Origin: Allopontixanthobacter confluentis
GTDB lineage: Bacteria > Pseudomonadota > Alphaproteobacteria > Sphingomonadales > Sphingomonadaceae
DNA: 64,000 nt
Assembly (NCBI RefSeq): GCF_009827615.1
Contig: NZ_WTYU01000002.1
Location: forward strand, 851,020-915,019
Reading direction: 5' to 3'
Shown: in pieces, positions 16,039-26,101 of the stretch
Position numbering within the stretch: position 1 is the stretch's first letter
How the letters are laid out: the number at the start of each line of letters is the position of its first letter
The notes under the pieces: generated by a model
Seen by the model: the letters and a program-made list of their open reading frames with translations, nothing else
Told to the model about the DNA's origin: nothing
Databases searched by the model: none
Position numbers and translations under genes: made by a program

Positions 16039-16560
16039 TCAGGCGTTGCCGGCCGCTGATTCGCCAGCCATCTGCTCTTCGGCCTTGCGCTGCAACTGCT
16101 GGATATACAGCCCGTTGAAATCAATCGGGTCGAGCATCAGCGGCTGGTAGCCTGCATCGCGCGTGGCATCGGCAATGATGCGGCGGGCGAAGGGGAACAG
16201 GATGCGCGGGGCTTCTGCGTAAAGGAATGCATGCACCTGTTCGTCAGGCATATTGCGCATGCCAACCAGGCCGCAATAGGACAATTCGACCAGATAGGCA
16301 TTGCCCTGTTCGGCCTTGGCGGTGATGTTGATTTTCAGTTCCACTTCGTGGACTTCATCATTGACCGGCACGGCGCCAATGTTGAATTGCAGGTCGATCT
16401 GCGGCTGGTCTGCCCACTGGTAACTGGCCGGCGCATTGGGGTTTTCGACCGACAGATCTTTTACATATTGCGAAATGATTCCGGCCACCGGCTGCGTGTC
16501 TTCGCCATTGGGCGCAGGGTTCATGTTGAGGTCGGTCAGGATGTCGGCTTCGTCGGCCAT
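16039..16560 (-). CDS. secB: Protein-export chaperone SecB
   Basis: SecB tetramers hold precursors unfolded and deliver them to SecA. The 173-residue protein shows YVKDLSVENPNAP near the start, followed by the family's beta-sheet core and the segment VELSYCGLVGMRNMP. Length is typical for alphaproteobacteria. A 46-base gap separates it from murJ downstream. Confidence 0.97.
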   Translation of the reverse strand: MADEADILTDLNMNPAPNGEDTQPVAGIISQYVKDLSVENPNAPASYQWADQPQIDLQFNIGAVPVNDEVHEVELKINITAKAEQGNAYLVELSYCGLVGMRNMPDEQVHAFLYAEAPRILFPFARRIIADATRDAGYQPLMLDPIDFNGLYIQQLQRKAEEQMAGESAAGNA

Positions 16561-16656
16561 AATGCTGGTGCTTTCTGCTATGTGATACTGTCATGCCTGC
16601 GGCAAATGGTTCCGACGCAGGCTTCGGCGGCGCGCGTAGCACTCAAGACAGCCTCC

Positions 16657-16690
16657 CGCAACTTCGGGCCCGCAACTTCGGGCCCGCACC
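16657..16690 (+). repeat. 14-bp tandem repeat
   Basis: CGCAACTTCGGGCC occurs at 16657-16670 and 16671-16684, with a decayed third start after it, between the divergent secB and Tim44-like genes. Confidence 0.85.
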
Positions 16691-16832
16691 TTCATAGGCC
16701 AGACGGGGGCACCTGTATGACTGGCTGATCATGCTGGGCTGTTGTTCATTTGTAATGCCTTCCTATTTAGGGCAATATCACTTCACATTTCGCAGGCGCG
16801 TGCTGTGCCTGCCCTGATACAGGTAAAAGCCC

Positions 16833-17492
16833 GTGATTATTGAAATCGTCATTCTTGCCATGATCGCCGCCTTTCTCGGCATGCGGCTATATTCCGTGCT
16901 GGGCCGCCGGGCCGAGCATGAGGAAGAATCGATTCCAACCCGTTTCGAAGCGCCAGACCAGGCGGCGGTGCAGGCAAACCGCACGCGTCCTGTCCCGCCT
17001 GCCGCGTTGCAGCGCCCCGCTGATCTTGCTGGCGTGTCACCAGCGGTTGAACAGGGCGTGCGAGATATTGCCGCAGCAGACCGCACATTCGACATCACTG
17101 CGTTTCTTGAAGGCGCAAAGGGTGCCTATGGCATGGTGCTCGAAGCATTCTGGAACGGCGACAAGGCGACCTTGCGCGAATTATGCGACGATGATGTCTA
17201 CGCCAGTTTTGCAGGCGCCATCGATGCGCGCGATGCAGCCGGCGAAACGCTGGCCAACCGTCTGATTCGCATCGAAGAAGCGATCATTCAGGGCGCACGC
17301 CTTGATGGCCGTATTGCCCGCGTTGCGGTGCGTTTCGTGGCCGATATTGCCGCTGTTACCCGCGACAAGGAAGGCGTGATGATTGCAGGCTCGCTTGATG
17401 ATGCGATCGAAACCCGCGACATCTGGACATTCAGCCGCGATGTAACGGCTGCTGCGCCTGACTGGGTGCTCGACGAAACCGACGAAGGCTGA
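16833..17492 (+). CDS. Tim44/TimA-family membrane-anchored protein
   Basis: The protein has 219 residues with a single N-terminal transmembrane helix (IIEIVILAMIAAFLGMRLYS) followed by a basic/acidic linker. The Tim44-like (mtim44) domain runs from about residue 88 to the end: FLEGAKGAYGMVLEAFWNGD and the later VRFVADIAAVTRD. Start is GTG. Bacterial homologues are adaptor-like proteins of the inner membrane of uncertain role. mltA starts 11 bases after the stop, and secB lies divergently, the usual sphingomonad neighbourhood. Confidence 0.88.
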   Translation: MIIEIVILAMIAAFLGMRLYSVLGRRAEHEEESIPTRFEAPDQAAVQANRTRPVPPAALQRPADLAGVSPAVEQGVRDIAAADRTFDITAFLEGAKGAYGMVLEAFWNGDKATLRELCDDDVYASFAGAIDARDAAGETLANRLIRIEEAIIQGARLDGRIARVAVRFVADIAAVTRDKEGVMIAGSLDDAIETRDIWTFSRDVTAAAPDWVLDETDEG

Positions 17493-17503
17493 TCAGGGAC
17501 TTG

Positions 17504-18727
17504 GTGCGGCGCGGACCAGTCTTGCAGCGTATTGCAATTCTTGCGGCAATGATGCTGGGGGGCTGCGCGCAAATTGTGCCGCAATCAGCAGCGCCGCCGC
17601 GACCTGCCGCGCAATTGCCGGCACCGCCGCAAGCCGCGATACCTGCTGCAACCACCGCCGCATTTTCACAAGTTACCAACGGGCCGCCGGTGGCGGGCCT
17701 TGGCATGTCCGTGGCGGATGCTGGCGCTGCGCTGGCGTCTTTTCGGGAAAGTTGCCCCAAGATTGTACGCCGCAGCGATGCCAGCGGGCTGACCAGCCAG
17801 GATGACTGGCGGCCGGCCTGTACTGCTGCTGCCACATGGCCCGCAGGCACCGCACCGCAATTTTTCGCCGCCCATTTCGAAACAGCGCAAGTGGGAGACG
17901 GGACATCCTTTGCCACTGGATATTTTGAACCGGAAATCCGCGGCAGCCGCGTTAAACTGCCAGGGTACGATACGCCGGTATATGCCATGCCGCCTGAACT
18001 GGTGCGCGGCTGGCCCGATGAGGTGCCCGAGGCAGAGCGAACAGGCCGCCCGCCGCTGGGCCGCCTGGATGCAAGTGGCAAATTCGTGCAGTTTTACGAA
18101 CGGGCCGAGATCGAAGATGGCGCGCTTGCCAATCGCGGGCACGAAATAGGGTGGGCGGCCGATCCGGTGGAATTCTTTTTCCTCCAGATACAAGGCTCCG
18201 GCAGGCTGATCGCGCCTGATGGCACGGTTACGCGGATTGGCTATGCAGGCCAGAACGGCCGGGAATATGCAGGCATTGGCAGCATCATGCGCGAACGCGG
18301 CCTGCTGGGCGACGGGCCGGGACAATATGCCGGCAGCATGCAGGGCATCATGCAATATATTCGCGAAAACCCCGAAGCGGGCCGCGATCTGATGCGGTTG
18401 AACAAAAGCTGGGTGTTTTTCCGCATCCTGAACGGTGACGGCCCGCTGGGCGCGCTGGAAGTGCCCGTGCGCCGCGAATCGAGTGTGGCTGCTGATCCCA
18501 GATTTGTGCCGCTGGGCGCGCCGGTATGGCTTCAGATGGACCGCAATGAAGCCAACGGCCTGTGGATCGCACAGGACACCGGCGGCGCAATCAAGGGCCC
18601 GAACAGGTTCGACACATTCTGGGGTGCGGGCGAAGATGCCCGCCTGATCGCCGGCGGGATGAGCGCGCGCGGCCGGGCGCTGATCTTGGTGCCCAAAGGC
18701 ACGGTGCAACGTTTAAGCGGGCAATAA
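17504..18727 (+). CDS. mltA: Membrane-bound lytic murein transglycosylase A
   Basis: The 407-residue lipoprotein has a lipobox in MMLGGCAQI and cleaves glycan strands with 1,6-anhydro formation. The MltA domain begins near residue 120 (HFETAQVGDGTSFATGYFEP). The C-terminal 3D domain contains IAQDTGGAIKGPNRFDTFWG, including the catalytic-type Asp. GTG 17504 has AGGG five bases upstream; TTG 17501 is an alternative. It is followed at four bases by an Smr-domain gene. Confidence 0.94.
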   Translation: MRRGPVLQRIAILAAMMLGGCAQIVPQSAAPPRPAAQLPAPPQAAIPAATTAAFSQVTNGPPVAGLGMSVADAGAALASFRESCPKIVRRSDASGLTSQDDWRPACTAAATWPAGTAPQFFAAHFETAQVGDGTSFATGYFEPEIRGSRVKLPGYDTPVYAMPPELVRGWPDEVPEAERTGRPPLGRLDASGKFVQFYERAEIEDGALANRGHEIGWAADPVEFFFLQIQGSGRLIAPDGTVTRIGYAGQNGREYAGIGSIMRERGLLGDGPGQYAGSMQGIMQYIRENPEAGRDLMRLNKSWVFFRILNGDGPLGALEVPVRRESSVAADPRFVPLGAPVWLQMDRNEANGLWIAQDTGGAIKGPNRFDTFWGAGEDARLIAGGMSARGRALILVPKGTVQRLSGQ

Positions 18728-18731
18728 GCCC

Positions 18732-19337
18732 ATGGCGAAAATGCCGCGCGGGCTGACCGCCGACGAACAGGAAGCCTGGGAACGGGTGGCAGCGACGGTA
18801 AAGCCGCTGGCCCGCGTCAAAAAGACTTTTGCAACGACCAATGTAAAGGCCGCTGCTTCCTCCATATCAACCCCCGTTTTGCAACAGTCTCCCCTGCCAA
18901 TCGCGCGCCTTGCCAAGGCGCCTTCGGCAGGCCGCATTCCGCAACCCTTGATACGGCCGCCAACGCGCCCGCCACTTCGTCCAGTGGGGCAGGGCGGGCT
19001 GGATTCCCATTGGGACAAACGCCTTAAAACCGGGTCTATCGACCCTGATTTCTCGCTCGATCTGCACGGCCACGGGCTGGATGCGGCGCATGACCGGCTG
19101 GAAACGGGTATTGCACAAGCGCGCGCCATGGGCGCACGGCTGGTGCTGGTGGTTACTGGCAAGCCGCGTCCGGTAGATGCTGCCGACACGGCAACGCAGC
19201 GCGGCGCCATCCGGGCCAAGGTGCTCGACTGGCTGGCGGCTGGCCCCCATGCCGATGCGATTGCCGCCATCCGAAAATCGCACCGCCGCCACGGGGGCGA
19301 TGGTGCGATTTACATTGTTCTCCGCCGGGGTATCTAG
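18732..19337 (+). CDS. Smr (MutS2 C-terminal) domain protein
   Basis: The 201-residue protein has a charged, Pro-rich N-terminal half. Its Smr domain in the C-terminal half is marked by DLHGHGLDAAHDRL and a VLVVTGKPRP segment where family members carry the HGKG/TGKG motif. Smr domains have nicking or RNase activity; stand-alone forms are poorly characterised. It directly follows mltA, probably in one operon. Confidence 0.88.
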   Translation: MAKMPRGLTADEQEAWERVAATVKPLARVKKTFATTNVKAAASSISTPVLQQSPLPIARLAKAPSAGRIPQPLIRPPTRPPLRPVGQGGLDSHWDKRLKTGSIDPDFSLDLHGHGLDAAHDRLETGIAQARAMGARLVLVVTGKPRPVDAADTATQRGAIRAKVLDWLAAGPHADAIAAIRKSHRRHGGDGAIYIVLRRGI

Positions 19338-19358
19338 GCCCCGTCAGGCTTTGTAAAG

Positions 19359-20969
19359 TCAGGCGGATTGCGCCGCTTTCTGCGCTGCCTGGGCAATTTC
19401 GGCCACCGGCTCATTGCGAATGATGTAATCAAACGCGCTGAGGGCGGCCTTGGACCCTTCGCCCATGGCGATAACGATCTGCTTGTATGGCACGGTGGTC
19501 ACATCGCCCGCTGCAAAAATGCCGGGAATGTTGGTGCCTGCGCGATGATCGATCACGATTTCCCCGAAACGTGACAATTCCAGCCCCGAATCCTTCAACC
19601 ATTCGGTGTTGGGCACAAGGCCGATCTGGATGAAAACGCCGTCCAGCGGGATATGAATTTCCTCCGCGCTGTCACGGTCCTGATAGGTCAGGCCGTTCAC
19701 CTTCTCACCATCGCCGGTCACTTCGGTGGTCTTGGCAGAAGTGATGATGTCCACATTGGCCATGGACCGCAATTTCTTCTGCAACACCTCGTCCGCCCGG
19801 AGGCTGCTGTCGAATTCGATCAGCGTGACATGGCCGACGATGTTGGCAAGGTCAATCGCTGCTTCCACGCCGGAATTGCCGCCGCCGACAACCGCCACGC
19901 GCTTGCCCTTAAACAATGGGCCATCGCAATGCGGGCAATAGGCCACGCCCTTGTTGCGATAGGTATCCTCGCCCGGAACGCCCAGCTGCCGCCACCGCGC
20001 GCCGGTTGTGAGGATGATGGAGCGGGCTTTCAGCGATGCGCCATTGGCCAGGCGCACTTCATGGAAGCCGCCGTCTTCGCTGGTCGGGACAAGGGCTTCG
20101 GCCTGCTGCAAATTCATCACATCAATATCGTAATCCGCGACATGGGCTTCCAGCTGTGCGACCAGCTTCGGGCCTTCGGTATAGGTGACCGACGGCAGGT
20201 TCTCGATCCCCATCGTGTCCAGCACCTGTCCGCCGAAGCGTTCTGCCGCAATGCCTGTGCGAAACCCCTTGCGCGCAGTATAGATTGCCGCCGACGCACC
20301 TGCTGGTCCGCCGCCCACGATCAGCACTTCGAACGGGTCTTTGGCGGCAATCTTGCGGGCCATCTTTTCGCCCGCGCCGCTATCCAGCTTGGCCAGGATT
20401 TCGGAAACTTCCATCCGGCCATTGGCGAAGGGTTCACCGTTCAGGAAAATGGCGGGGACTGCCATGACCTTGCGGCTGTCGACTTCATCCTTGAACGCGC
20501 CGCCTTCGATCAGCGTGGCGGAAATGCGCGGGTTGAATATGGCCATCAGCGTCAGCGCCTGCACCACGTCGGGGCAGTTCTGGCAGGATAGCGAGAAATA
20601 CATGTCGAAATCGAAAGTGCCGTCCAGCGCCCGGATCTGTTCAATCACATCGGCATCCACCTTGGGCGGGTGTCCTCCAGCCCACAACAGGGCGAGGACG
20701 AGCGAGGTAAATTCATGGCCCATGGGCAGACCGGCAAAACTTACCGCCGCAGCATGGTCCGCCGCACGGCGGATGAGAAAGCTGGGCGCGCGGCTTGCGG
20801 TGCCGTCAAACGATGCTGTCACCATGGGGTGCAGCGCGGCAATGTCTTCCAGCAATGCGCGGGTCTTGGCGGAGGTTTCGTCGCTGCCGATGGTGCCGAC
20901 CAGCTCGATCGGCTCGCGCAGATTGCCAAGATAGGTCGTCAACTGCTGCTTCATGGCGGTGTCGAGCAT
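19359..20969 (-). CDS. ahpF: Alkyl hydroperoxide reductase subunit F
   Basis: AhpF passes electrons from NADH through FAD and two disulfides to AhpC. The 536-residue protein has two N-terminal thioredoxin-like folds with the CXXC in SLSCQNCPD. The FAD-binding site is at about residue 212 ([18 protein letters not shown]), the redox-active pair in AYCPHCDGP, and the NADH site in [18 protein letters not shown]. All key cysteines are present. It lies downstream of ahpC, as in enteric bacteria. Confidence 0.96.
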   Translation of the reverse strand: MLDTAMKQQLTTYLGNLREPIELVGTIGSDETSAKTRALLEDIAALHPMVTASFDGTASRAPSFLIRRAADHAAAVSFAGLPMGHEFTSLVLALLWAGGHPPKVDADVIEQIRALDGTFDFDMYFSLSCQNCPDVVQALTLMAIFNPRISATLIEGGAFKDEVDSRKVMAVPAIFLNGEPFANGRMEVSEILAKLDSGAGEKMARKIAAKDPFEVLIVGGGPAGASAAIYTARKGFRTGIAAERFGGQVLDTMGIENLPSVTYTEGPKLVAQLEAHVADYDIDVMNLQQAEALVPTSEDGGFHEVRLANGASLKARSIILTTGARWRQLGVPGEDTYRNKGVAYCPHCDGPLFKGKRVAVVGGGNSGVEAAIDLANIVGHVTLIEFDSSLRADEVLQKKLRSMANVDIITSAKTTEVTGDGEKVNGLTYQDRDSAEEIHIPLDGVFIQIGLVPNTEWLKDSGLELSRFGEIVIDHRAGTNIPGIFAAGDVTTVPYKQIVIAMGEGSKAALSAFDYIIRNEPVAEIAQAAQKAAQSA

Positions 20970-21093
20970 CGAAATTCTCCGAAATGCGTAATACTATCAG
21001 GGAGGAAACGACCCGGGGCGGGAGGGGGAGCCCCGGGCCATCCTTTGCCGCAACAGAGGTTGCGGCTAGCTGTATTCAATCAGCCTGATCAGC

Positions 21094-21675
21094 TCAGATC
21101 TTGCCGACGAGGTCGAGCGAAGGTGCGAGCGTGTCGTCGCCTTCTTCCCACTTGGCAGGGCAGACCTGGCCGGGGTTGGCGCGCACATATTGTGCAGCCT
21201 TGATCTTGCGGACCAGTTCCGTGGCATTGCGGCCAACGCCTTCCGAAGTGATTTCCATCACCTGGATCACGCCATCAGGATCAACCACGAAGGTGGCCCG
21301 GTCAGCCAGGCCCTGGCCTTCACGCAGCACGCCGAAATTATTGGCGATGGTGTGGTTCTGGTCGCCCAGCATCGGGAACTTGATCTTGGCGATCTTTTCC
21401 GATGTTTCGTGCCATGCCTTGTGGCTGAAATGGGTATCGGTGGAGACGGAATAGACTTCCACGCCCATGCCCTTCAGCGTGTCATACTGTTCAGCCAGAT
21501 CTTCCAGTTCAGTCGGGCAGACGAACGTGAAGTCAGCCGGATAGAAGAAGAATACGGCCCAATTGCCGCGCACGTCACCGTCGGTAACTTCGACGAATTC
21601 GCCTTTGCCCTGGGCGGTTGGTTTGAAAGCCTGTGCGACGAAAGGCTGGATTTCCTTGCCGATCATGGTGGTCAT
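21094..21675 (-). CDS. ahpC: Peroxiredoxin, alkyl hydroperoxide reductase subunit C
   Basis: This 193-residue typical 2-Cys peroxiredoxin reduces peroxides. The peroxidatic Cys is in [13 protein letters not shown] and the resolving Cys in [13 protein letters not shown] lies upstream of the start at 21675; a second ATG is three codons in. It forms an operon with ahpF. The upstream DNA (21676-21878) is AT-rich with imperfect dyads, but I cannot assign an OxyR site. Confidence 0.97.
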   Translation of the reverse strand: MTTMIGKEIQPFVAQAFKPTAQGKGEFVEVTDGDVRGNWAVFFFYPADFTFVCPTELEDLAEQYDTLKGMGVEVYSVSTDTHFSHKAWHETSEKIAKIKFPMLGDQNHTIANNFGVLREGQGLADRATFVVDPDGVIQVMEITSEGVGRNATELVRKIKAAQYVRANPGQVCPAKWEEGDDTLAPSLDLVGKI

Positions 21676-21878
21676 AATATGCTCCGATATGTTGCAGTTG
21701 CGAATATGAATATTGCAACCGCGAGATAGGGAGCAGCCCGGCCCAATGAAAGGCGAGTTTTCCGATGATATTGATTGAATAAATTAATCGTGGAACTTTG
21801 ATTGGTTGCATCGATTTATCAGGTTGGCGACCACACCGTTGTGCAGTTGCGAGAAACGGGGCCGAGAGCCGCCGCTTT

Positions 21879-22946
21879 CTAGCCGCATTGCGCCCGGTGG
21901 AGCATCATGTGATCCGCCAGCACCAGCGCCATCATCGCTTCAACCACCGGCGTACCGCGTATGCCAACGCATGGGTCATGCCGCCCCTTGGTGCTGATCT
22001 GCGTGTTTTCACCGTCACGGCCAATGGTGTCCACGGCTGACAGGATCGAACTCGTCGGCTTGAATGCCACCCGCACGATGACTGGCTGGCCGGTTGAAAT
22101 GCCGCCGGCAATGCCGCCTGCATTATTGGCTTCGAACTGCGGTCCGTCCGCGCCCGCCCGCATCGGGTCGGCATTTTCTTCGCCGCTCAACATCGCAGCC
22201 CCGAAACCTGCACCAATTTCCACGCCCTTGACGGCATTGATGCCCATCATTGCGCCTGCCAGGTCTGCATCCAGCTTGCCATAGACGGGCGCGCCCCAGC
22301 CTGCGGGGACGTTTTCCGCGACACATTCCACCACTGCGCCCAGCGATGACCCAGCCTTGCGCGCCCCATCCACCAGCGCTTCCCAGCGTGTGGCTGCGGC
22401 GGCATCGGGACAGAAGAAAGGGTTCTGGCCAATTTGAGAAAAATCCATTGCGCTGCGGTCTATCTCGTCCCGGCCAATCTGGCTGACGTAAGCGGTGATT
22501 TTCACGCCTGGCAGGATCAGCCGCGCCACCGCGCCTGCGGCCACGCGCGCGGCAGTTTCACGGGCGGAACTGCGCCCGCCGCCGCGATAATCGCGCAAGC
22601 CATATTTGGCATCATAGGCATAATCCGCATGGCCCGGGCGATAGGCCTTGGCCACTTCGGAATAATCTTTCGAGCGTTGATCGACATTCTCGATCATCAG
22701 ACTGACCGGAGTGCCGGTGGTCCGGCCTTCGAACACGCCGGACAGGATTTTTACCGCATCGGGCTCGCGCCGCTGGGTGGTGAATTTTGATTGTCCGGGC
22801 GCGCGGGCATCCATGAAAGGCTGGATCATCGCTTCTGTCAGGGCAATGCCCGGCGGGCACCCGTCCAGCACGGCGCCCAGCGCAGGGCCATGACTTTCAC
22901 CCCAGGTGGTGAACCGCAGAACCCTGCCGAATGTGTTGACGCTCAT
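21879..22946 (-). CDS. aroC: Chorismate synthase
   Basis: AroC makes chorismate from EPSP using reduced FMN, the last shikimate-pathway step. The 355-residue protein has the family signatures [33 protein letters not shown] with [19 protein letters not shown], and near the C-terminus [14 protein letters not shown]. Length is normal. It is transcribed alone, divergent from ruvA. Confidence 0.97.
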   Translation of the reverse strand: MSVNTFGRVLRFTTWGESHGPALGAVLDGCPPGIALTEAMIQPFMDARAPGQSKFTTQRREPDAVKILSGVFEGRTTGTPVSLMIENVDQRSKDYSEVAKAYRPGHADYAYDAKYGLRDYRGGGRSSARETAARVAAGAVARLILPGVKITAYVSQIGRDEIDRSAMDFSQIGQNPFFCPDAAAATRWEALVDGARKAGSSLGAVVECVAENVPAGWGAPVYGKLDADLAGAMMGINAVKGVEIGAGFGAAMLSGEENADPMRAGADGPQFEANNAGGIAGGISTGQPVIVRVAFKPTSSILSAVDTIGRDGENTQISTKGRHDPCVGIRGTPVVEAMMALVLADHMMLHRAQCG

Positions 22947-23067
22947 GCTTGTCCCTCAAACTGCGCCGGTTCATGTCGCAAAGGCGGCCCGCTGTCCATA
23001 AATGTCCATAAAGGGTGGACCAAGCGCAGCTTTACGCGCAAGAACAAACCATGCCCAAGGACATCAG

Positions 23068-23670
23068 ATGATCGCAAAGCTCAAGGGACTGCTGGACGAA
23101 ACCGGTGCCGACTGGGCCGTGATCGATGTGGCGGGTGTGGGCTATCTGGTCCATTGTTCCGCACGCACTCTGTCTGCGCTGGGCGATGTGGGCGGTGCCT
23201 GCACGGTCTATACCGATTTGCAGGTCAGCGAAAACGACATGCGCCTGCTGGGTTTTGCCGATGCGGCAGAACGCGACTGGTTCCGCCTGCTGACACAGGT
23301 GCAGGGCGTGGGCAGCAAGGTCGCGCTGGCGATCTTGTCGGCGCTGTCCATTGCAGAAGTGCAGGCCGCCTGCGCCAATGGTGATGCGGCCATGGTGGCC
23401 CGCGCCAATGGCGTGGGGCCGAAACTGGCGGGGCGGATCGTCAATGAACTGAAAGACAAGGCGGGCGGAATGCCCGGCGGCGGGGTTGCGGCAGGCATGG
23501 TCAACATCGCCGCAGGCTCGGCCAGCGCGGATGCAGTGTCGGCCTTGCAGAACTTGGGGTTCAAACCCGTTGTTGCATCGGCGGCGGTCGCCAGGGCGCA
23601 GGCCGCGTTGGGTGAGGATGCCGATCTTAACGCCTTGATTCGCGAAGGGCTTAAACATGCCGCGAAATAG
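23068..23670 (+). CDS. ruvA: Holliday junction helicase subunit RuvA
   Basis: The 200-residue DNA-binding subunit of the RuvAB branch-migration complex has an OB fold ([26 protein letters not shown]), two helix-hairpin-helix motifs ([35 protein letters not shown]) and the C-terminal RuvB-contacting domain ([12 protein letters not shown]). ruvB follows 73 bases later. ruvC is not in the window. Confidence 0.97.
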   Translation: MIAKLKGLLDETGADWAVIDVAGVGYLVHCSARTLSALGDVGGACTVYTDLQVSENDMRLLGFADAAERDWFRLLTQVQGVGSKVALAILSALSIAEVQAACANGDAAMVARANGVGPKLAGRIVNELKDKAGGMPGGGVAAGMVNIAAGSASADAVSALQNLGFKPVVASAAVARAQAALGEDADLNALIREGLKHAAK

Positions 23671-23743
23671 TCTTCGCGCGGTTGCCTTAACCTGGCAGCA
23701 AACCGACACGTCACATCCCTTTTGAAAGCTGGCACTGGCTGCG

Positions 23744-24784
23744 ATGACTGATCTTCCCGACCTTACCCCGAACCGCCAGCCGGAAGACCCGGATGCGGCG
23801 CTGCGGCCAAAATCGCTCGCCGAATTTGTGGGCCAGGAAGCGGCGCGTGACAATTTGCGCATCTTCATCGAGGCGGCGCGCGGGCGCGGCGAGGCGATGG
23901 ACCATGTGTTGTTCTTCGGCCCGCCGGGGCTGGGCAAGACCACGCTGGCGCAGATTGTAGCCAAGGAACTGGGCGTGGGTTTCCGCGCCACATCCGGCCC
24001 GGTGATTGCCAAGGCAGGCGATCTTGCCGCGCTGCTGACCAATCTTGAACCCCATGATGTGCTGTTCATCGACGAGATTCACCGCCTCAATCCGGTGGTG
24101 GAAGAAGTGCTGTATCCTGCGATGGAAGACCGCGCGCTGGATATCATCATCGGCGAAGGGCCATCGGCGCGCAGTGTGCGGATTGATCTGCCGCCGTTCA
24201 CGCTGGTGGGTGCGACCACGCGGCAGGGCCTGCTGACCACGCCGCTGCGGGACCGTTTCGGTATTCCGGTGCGCCTGAATTTCTACACCGTGCCGGAACT
24301 GGAACGGGTGGTGACGCGCGGTGCGGGCCTGCTGGATATGAAAATCCATCCTGATGGCGCGCGCGAAATTGCGCGCCGTGCGCGCGGCACGCCGCGGGTT
24401 GCCGGCCGCCTGATGCGGCGGGTGCGGGATTTTGCCCATGTGGCAGGGGACGGGGTGGTGACTGCCAAGGTGGCTGATGATGCGCTGACCCGGCTGGAAG
24501 TGGACCGTCTGGGGCTTGATGCGATGGACCGGCGCTATCTCACCATGATTGCCGATATTTACAAAGGCGGGCCGGTGGGCGTGGAAACGCTGGCTGCGGG
24601 CCTGTCAGAACCGCGTGATACGGTGGAAGAAGTGATCGAGCCCTATCTCATCCAGATGGGGCTGGTGGCGCGCACGGCACGCGGGCGCTGCCTCAATGAT
24701 TCGGCATGGGTGCACCTGGAAAAAAAGCCTCCGGCACCGTCCGGCGCGCCTGAACAGAACGGCTTGTTTGACGCACAGGGTTAA
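23744..24784 (+). CDS. ruvB: Holliday junction helicase ATPase RuvB
   Basis: This 346-residue AAA+ motor drives branch migration with RuvA. Walker A is in [14 protein letters not shown], Walker B in [11 protein letters not shown], sensor 1 in VGATTRQG, and the arginine finger region in PLRDRFGI. The C-terminal winged helix contains [17 protein letters not shown]. Length is normal. Confidence 0.98.
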   Translation: MTDLPDLTPNRQPEDPDAALRPKSLAEFVGQEAARDNLRIFIEAARGRGEAMDHVLFFGPPGLGKTTLAQIVAKELGVGFRATSGPVIAKAGDLAALLTNLEPHDVLFIDEIHRLNPVVEEVLYPAMEDRALDIIIGEGPSARSVRIDLPPFTLVGATTRQGLLTTPLRDRFGIPVRLNFYTVPELERVVTRGAGLLDMKIHPDGAREIARRARGTPRVAGRLMRRVRDFAHVAGDGVVTAKVADDALTRLEVDRLGLDAMDRRYLTMIADIYKGGPVGVETLAAGLSEPRDTVEEVIEPYLIQMGLVARTARGRCLNDSAWVHLEKKPPAPSGAPEQNGLFDAQG

Positions 24785-25002
24785 TCCTGCGTCAGCAAAT
24801 GGCCGTCCTTCGGTTCCATAGTGGGACAGGTGTGCGCAAATGCGGCGTGAGCTGCGTGTCTTTTGCGAATTTCAGGCGCAAATCATGGTTAACGCGATTG
24901 CGGCAGGGCGGCGCCGGGCGTCTGATGTGCTGACAGGGAAGTGCCGGATTGCGGAATCGCCGCTGCCAAGGCTGCCCTGGAAAGTAACAAGAGAGCGTGC
25001 CC

Positions 25003-26010
25003 ATGTCTGTAAAGATGGCCTTGGCGAAACTATCCGCAACTGCTGCAGGCGGCGCGCTGCTGGCTGGCGGCGCGGTGCATGTCGCTGAAAAGCCTGTGGC
25101 TAATCCTCCAACCTATAAATCGGTAAAGTCGGTAAAATCCGCGCCGGTGAAATATGTCAAGGAACGTCGGGCAGAACGCCGCATCCCCAAGCCGGAAAAG
25201 GCCAGGCGCCGGATTGTAAAACGGGTGGTCGAATGCCAGCCAGCAGGCCCCGGCATGGTCGTTGTGCCTGGCGCAAGCGCGCCTGCCTATGATGACAGTG
25301 TGGAATGCCCGCCCACCTACCGCATGGCGATGGCGGCAGTTCCGCTGCCCCAGTCAGGCCCGGTTTCCGGCGGCGATGGCGGCAGTGTTACAGTGATTGG
25401 CGGCGGCGGCGGATTTGGCGGCGGGTTCGGCGGCGGATTTTTTGGCGGCTTCTTCGGCGGCGGCGGGGGCGGCTCCAGCAGCGGTAATGTGACGGTTACA
25501 TCCACCACCACGACAACGGGCGGCACGACCAGCGGCAGCTCATCAAGCAGCAGCTCATCAAGCAGCAGCTCGAGCAGCAGCGGCGGTGATGTGACCCCGC
25601 AGCCATCCTCGTCCACAACTACAACGACGACCTCGACGTCAGGCAATGTGTCAAGCACGTCAACCTCGGGCAATATGTCCAGCACCACGTCAACATCGGG
25701 GAATGTGTCGAGCACATCCACTTCCGGAAATGTGTCCAGCACCACCTCAACGTCGGGCAACGTGTCGAGCACTTCGTCCACATCGGGCAATATTTCGACC
25801 AGCACGACCACGTCGGGCAACATGACCAGTTCAACGTCCACCACGACGACAAGTTCGGGCATGACCACATCCGGCATGACTACTTCGGGCATGACGACGA
25901 CCACCACTGGCGGCACGCAGGTTCCGGCCCCGCCCATGATGATCCTGTTCGGGATCGCAGCAGCGGCAGTCTTGTCCCGCCGCAAATTCCGGCTGGTCAG
26001 GGGCGCCTGA
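25003..26010 (+). CDS. Secreted Ser/Thr/Gly-repeat protein with PEP-CTERM-like tail
   Basis: The 335-residue protein begins with a signal-like segment (LAKLSATAAGGALLAGGAVH) followed by a basic region with VECQP and VECPP cysteines. A Gly/Phe-rich stretch is at about 128-155, a poly-Ser run near 185-200, and at about 205-275 seven copies of an STSGN(V/M/I)S unit coded by repeats of 30-36 bases. The C-terminus VPAPPMMILFGIAAAAVLSRRK matches the PEP-CTERM layout (Pro motif, hydrophobic helix, basic end) recognised by exosortase. No exosortase is in the window. A surface or exopolysaccharide-associated protein is likely; role unknown. Confidence 0.75.
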   Translation: MSVKMALAKLSATAAGGALLAGGAVHVAEKPVANPPTYKSVKSVKSAPVKYVKERRAERRIPKPEKARRRIVKRVVECQPAGPGMVVVPGASAPAYDDSVECPPTYRMAMAAVPLPQSGPVSGGDGGSVTVIGGGGGFGGGFGGGFFGGFFGGGGGGSSSGNVTVTSTTTTTGGTTSGSSSSSSSSSSSSSSSGGDVTPQPSSSTTTTTTSTSGNVSSTSTSGNMSSTTSTSGNVSSTSTSGNVSSTTSTSGNVSSTSSTSGNISTSTTTSGNMTSSTSTTTTSSGMTTSGMTTSGMTTTTTGGTQVPAPPMMILFGIAAAAVLSRRKFRLVRGA

Positions 26011-26038
26011 CCCTACTGATCCGGTCTTCCAGTCCAGC

Positions 26039-26074
26039 AAAAAGGGCGGCCCCCGCGAGGGAGCCGCCCTTTTT
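26039..26074. terminator. Bidirectional terminator
   Basis: A-run then GGGCGGC (26044-26050) pairs with GCCGCCC (26063-26069), followed by TTTTT (26070-26074). It separates the convergent repeat-protein gene and acnA. Confidence 0.85.
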
Positions 26075-26101
26075 CTGACCCGCATTACTGGCGGGCGCGA
26101 A

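Noticed and set aside
21676-21878. OxyR site upstream of ahpC
   Set aside because: The AT-rich dyads do not fit the spaced ATAG/CTAT pattern well enough and no oxyR lies nearby.
25317-25985. 222-residue minus-strand frame rich in Val/Asp/Pro
   Set aside because: It is the antisense of the Ser/Thr/Gly repeat region; its repeats simply mirror that gene.
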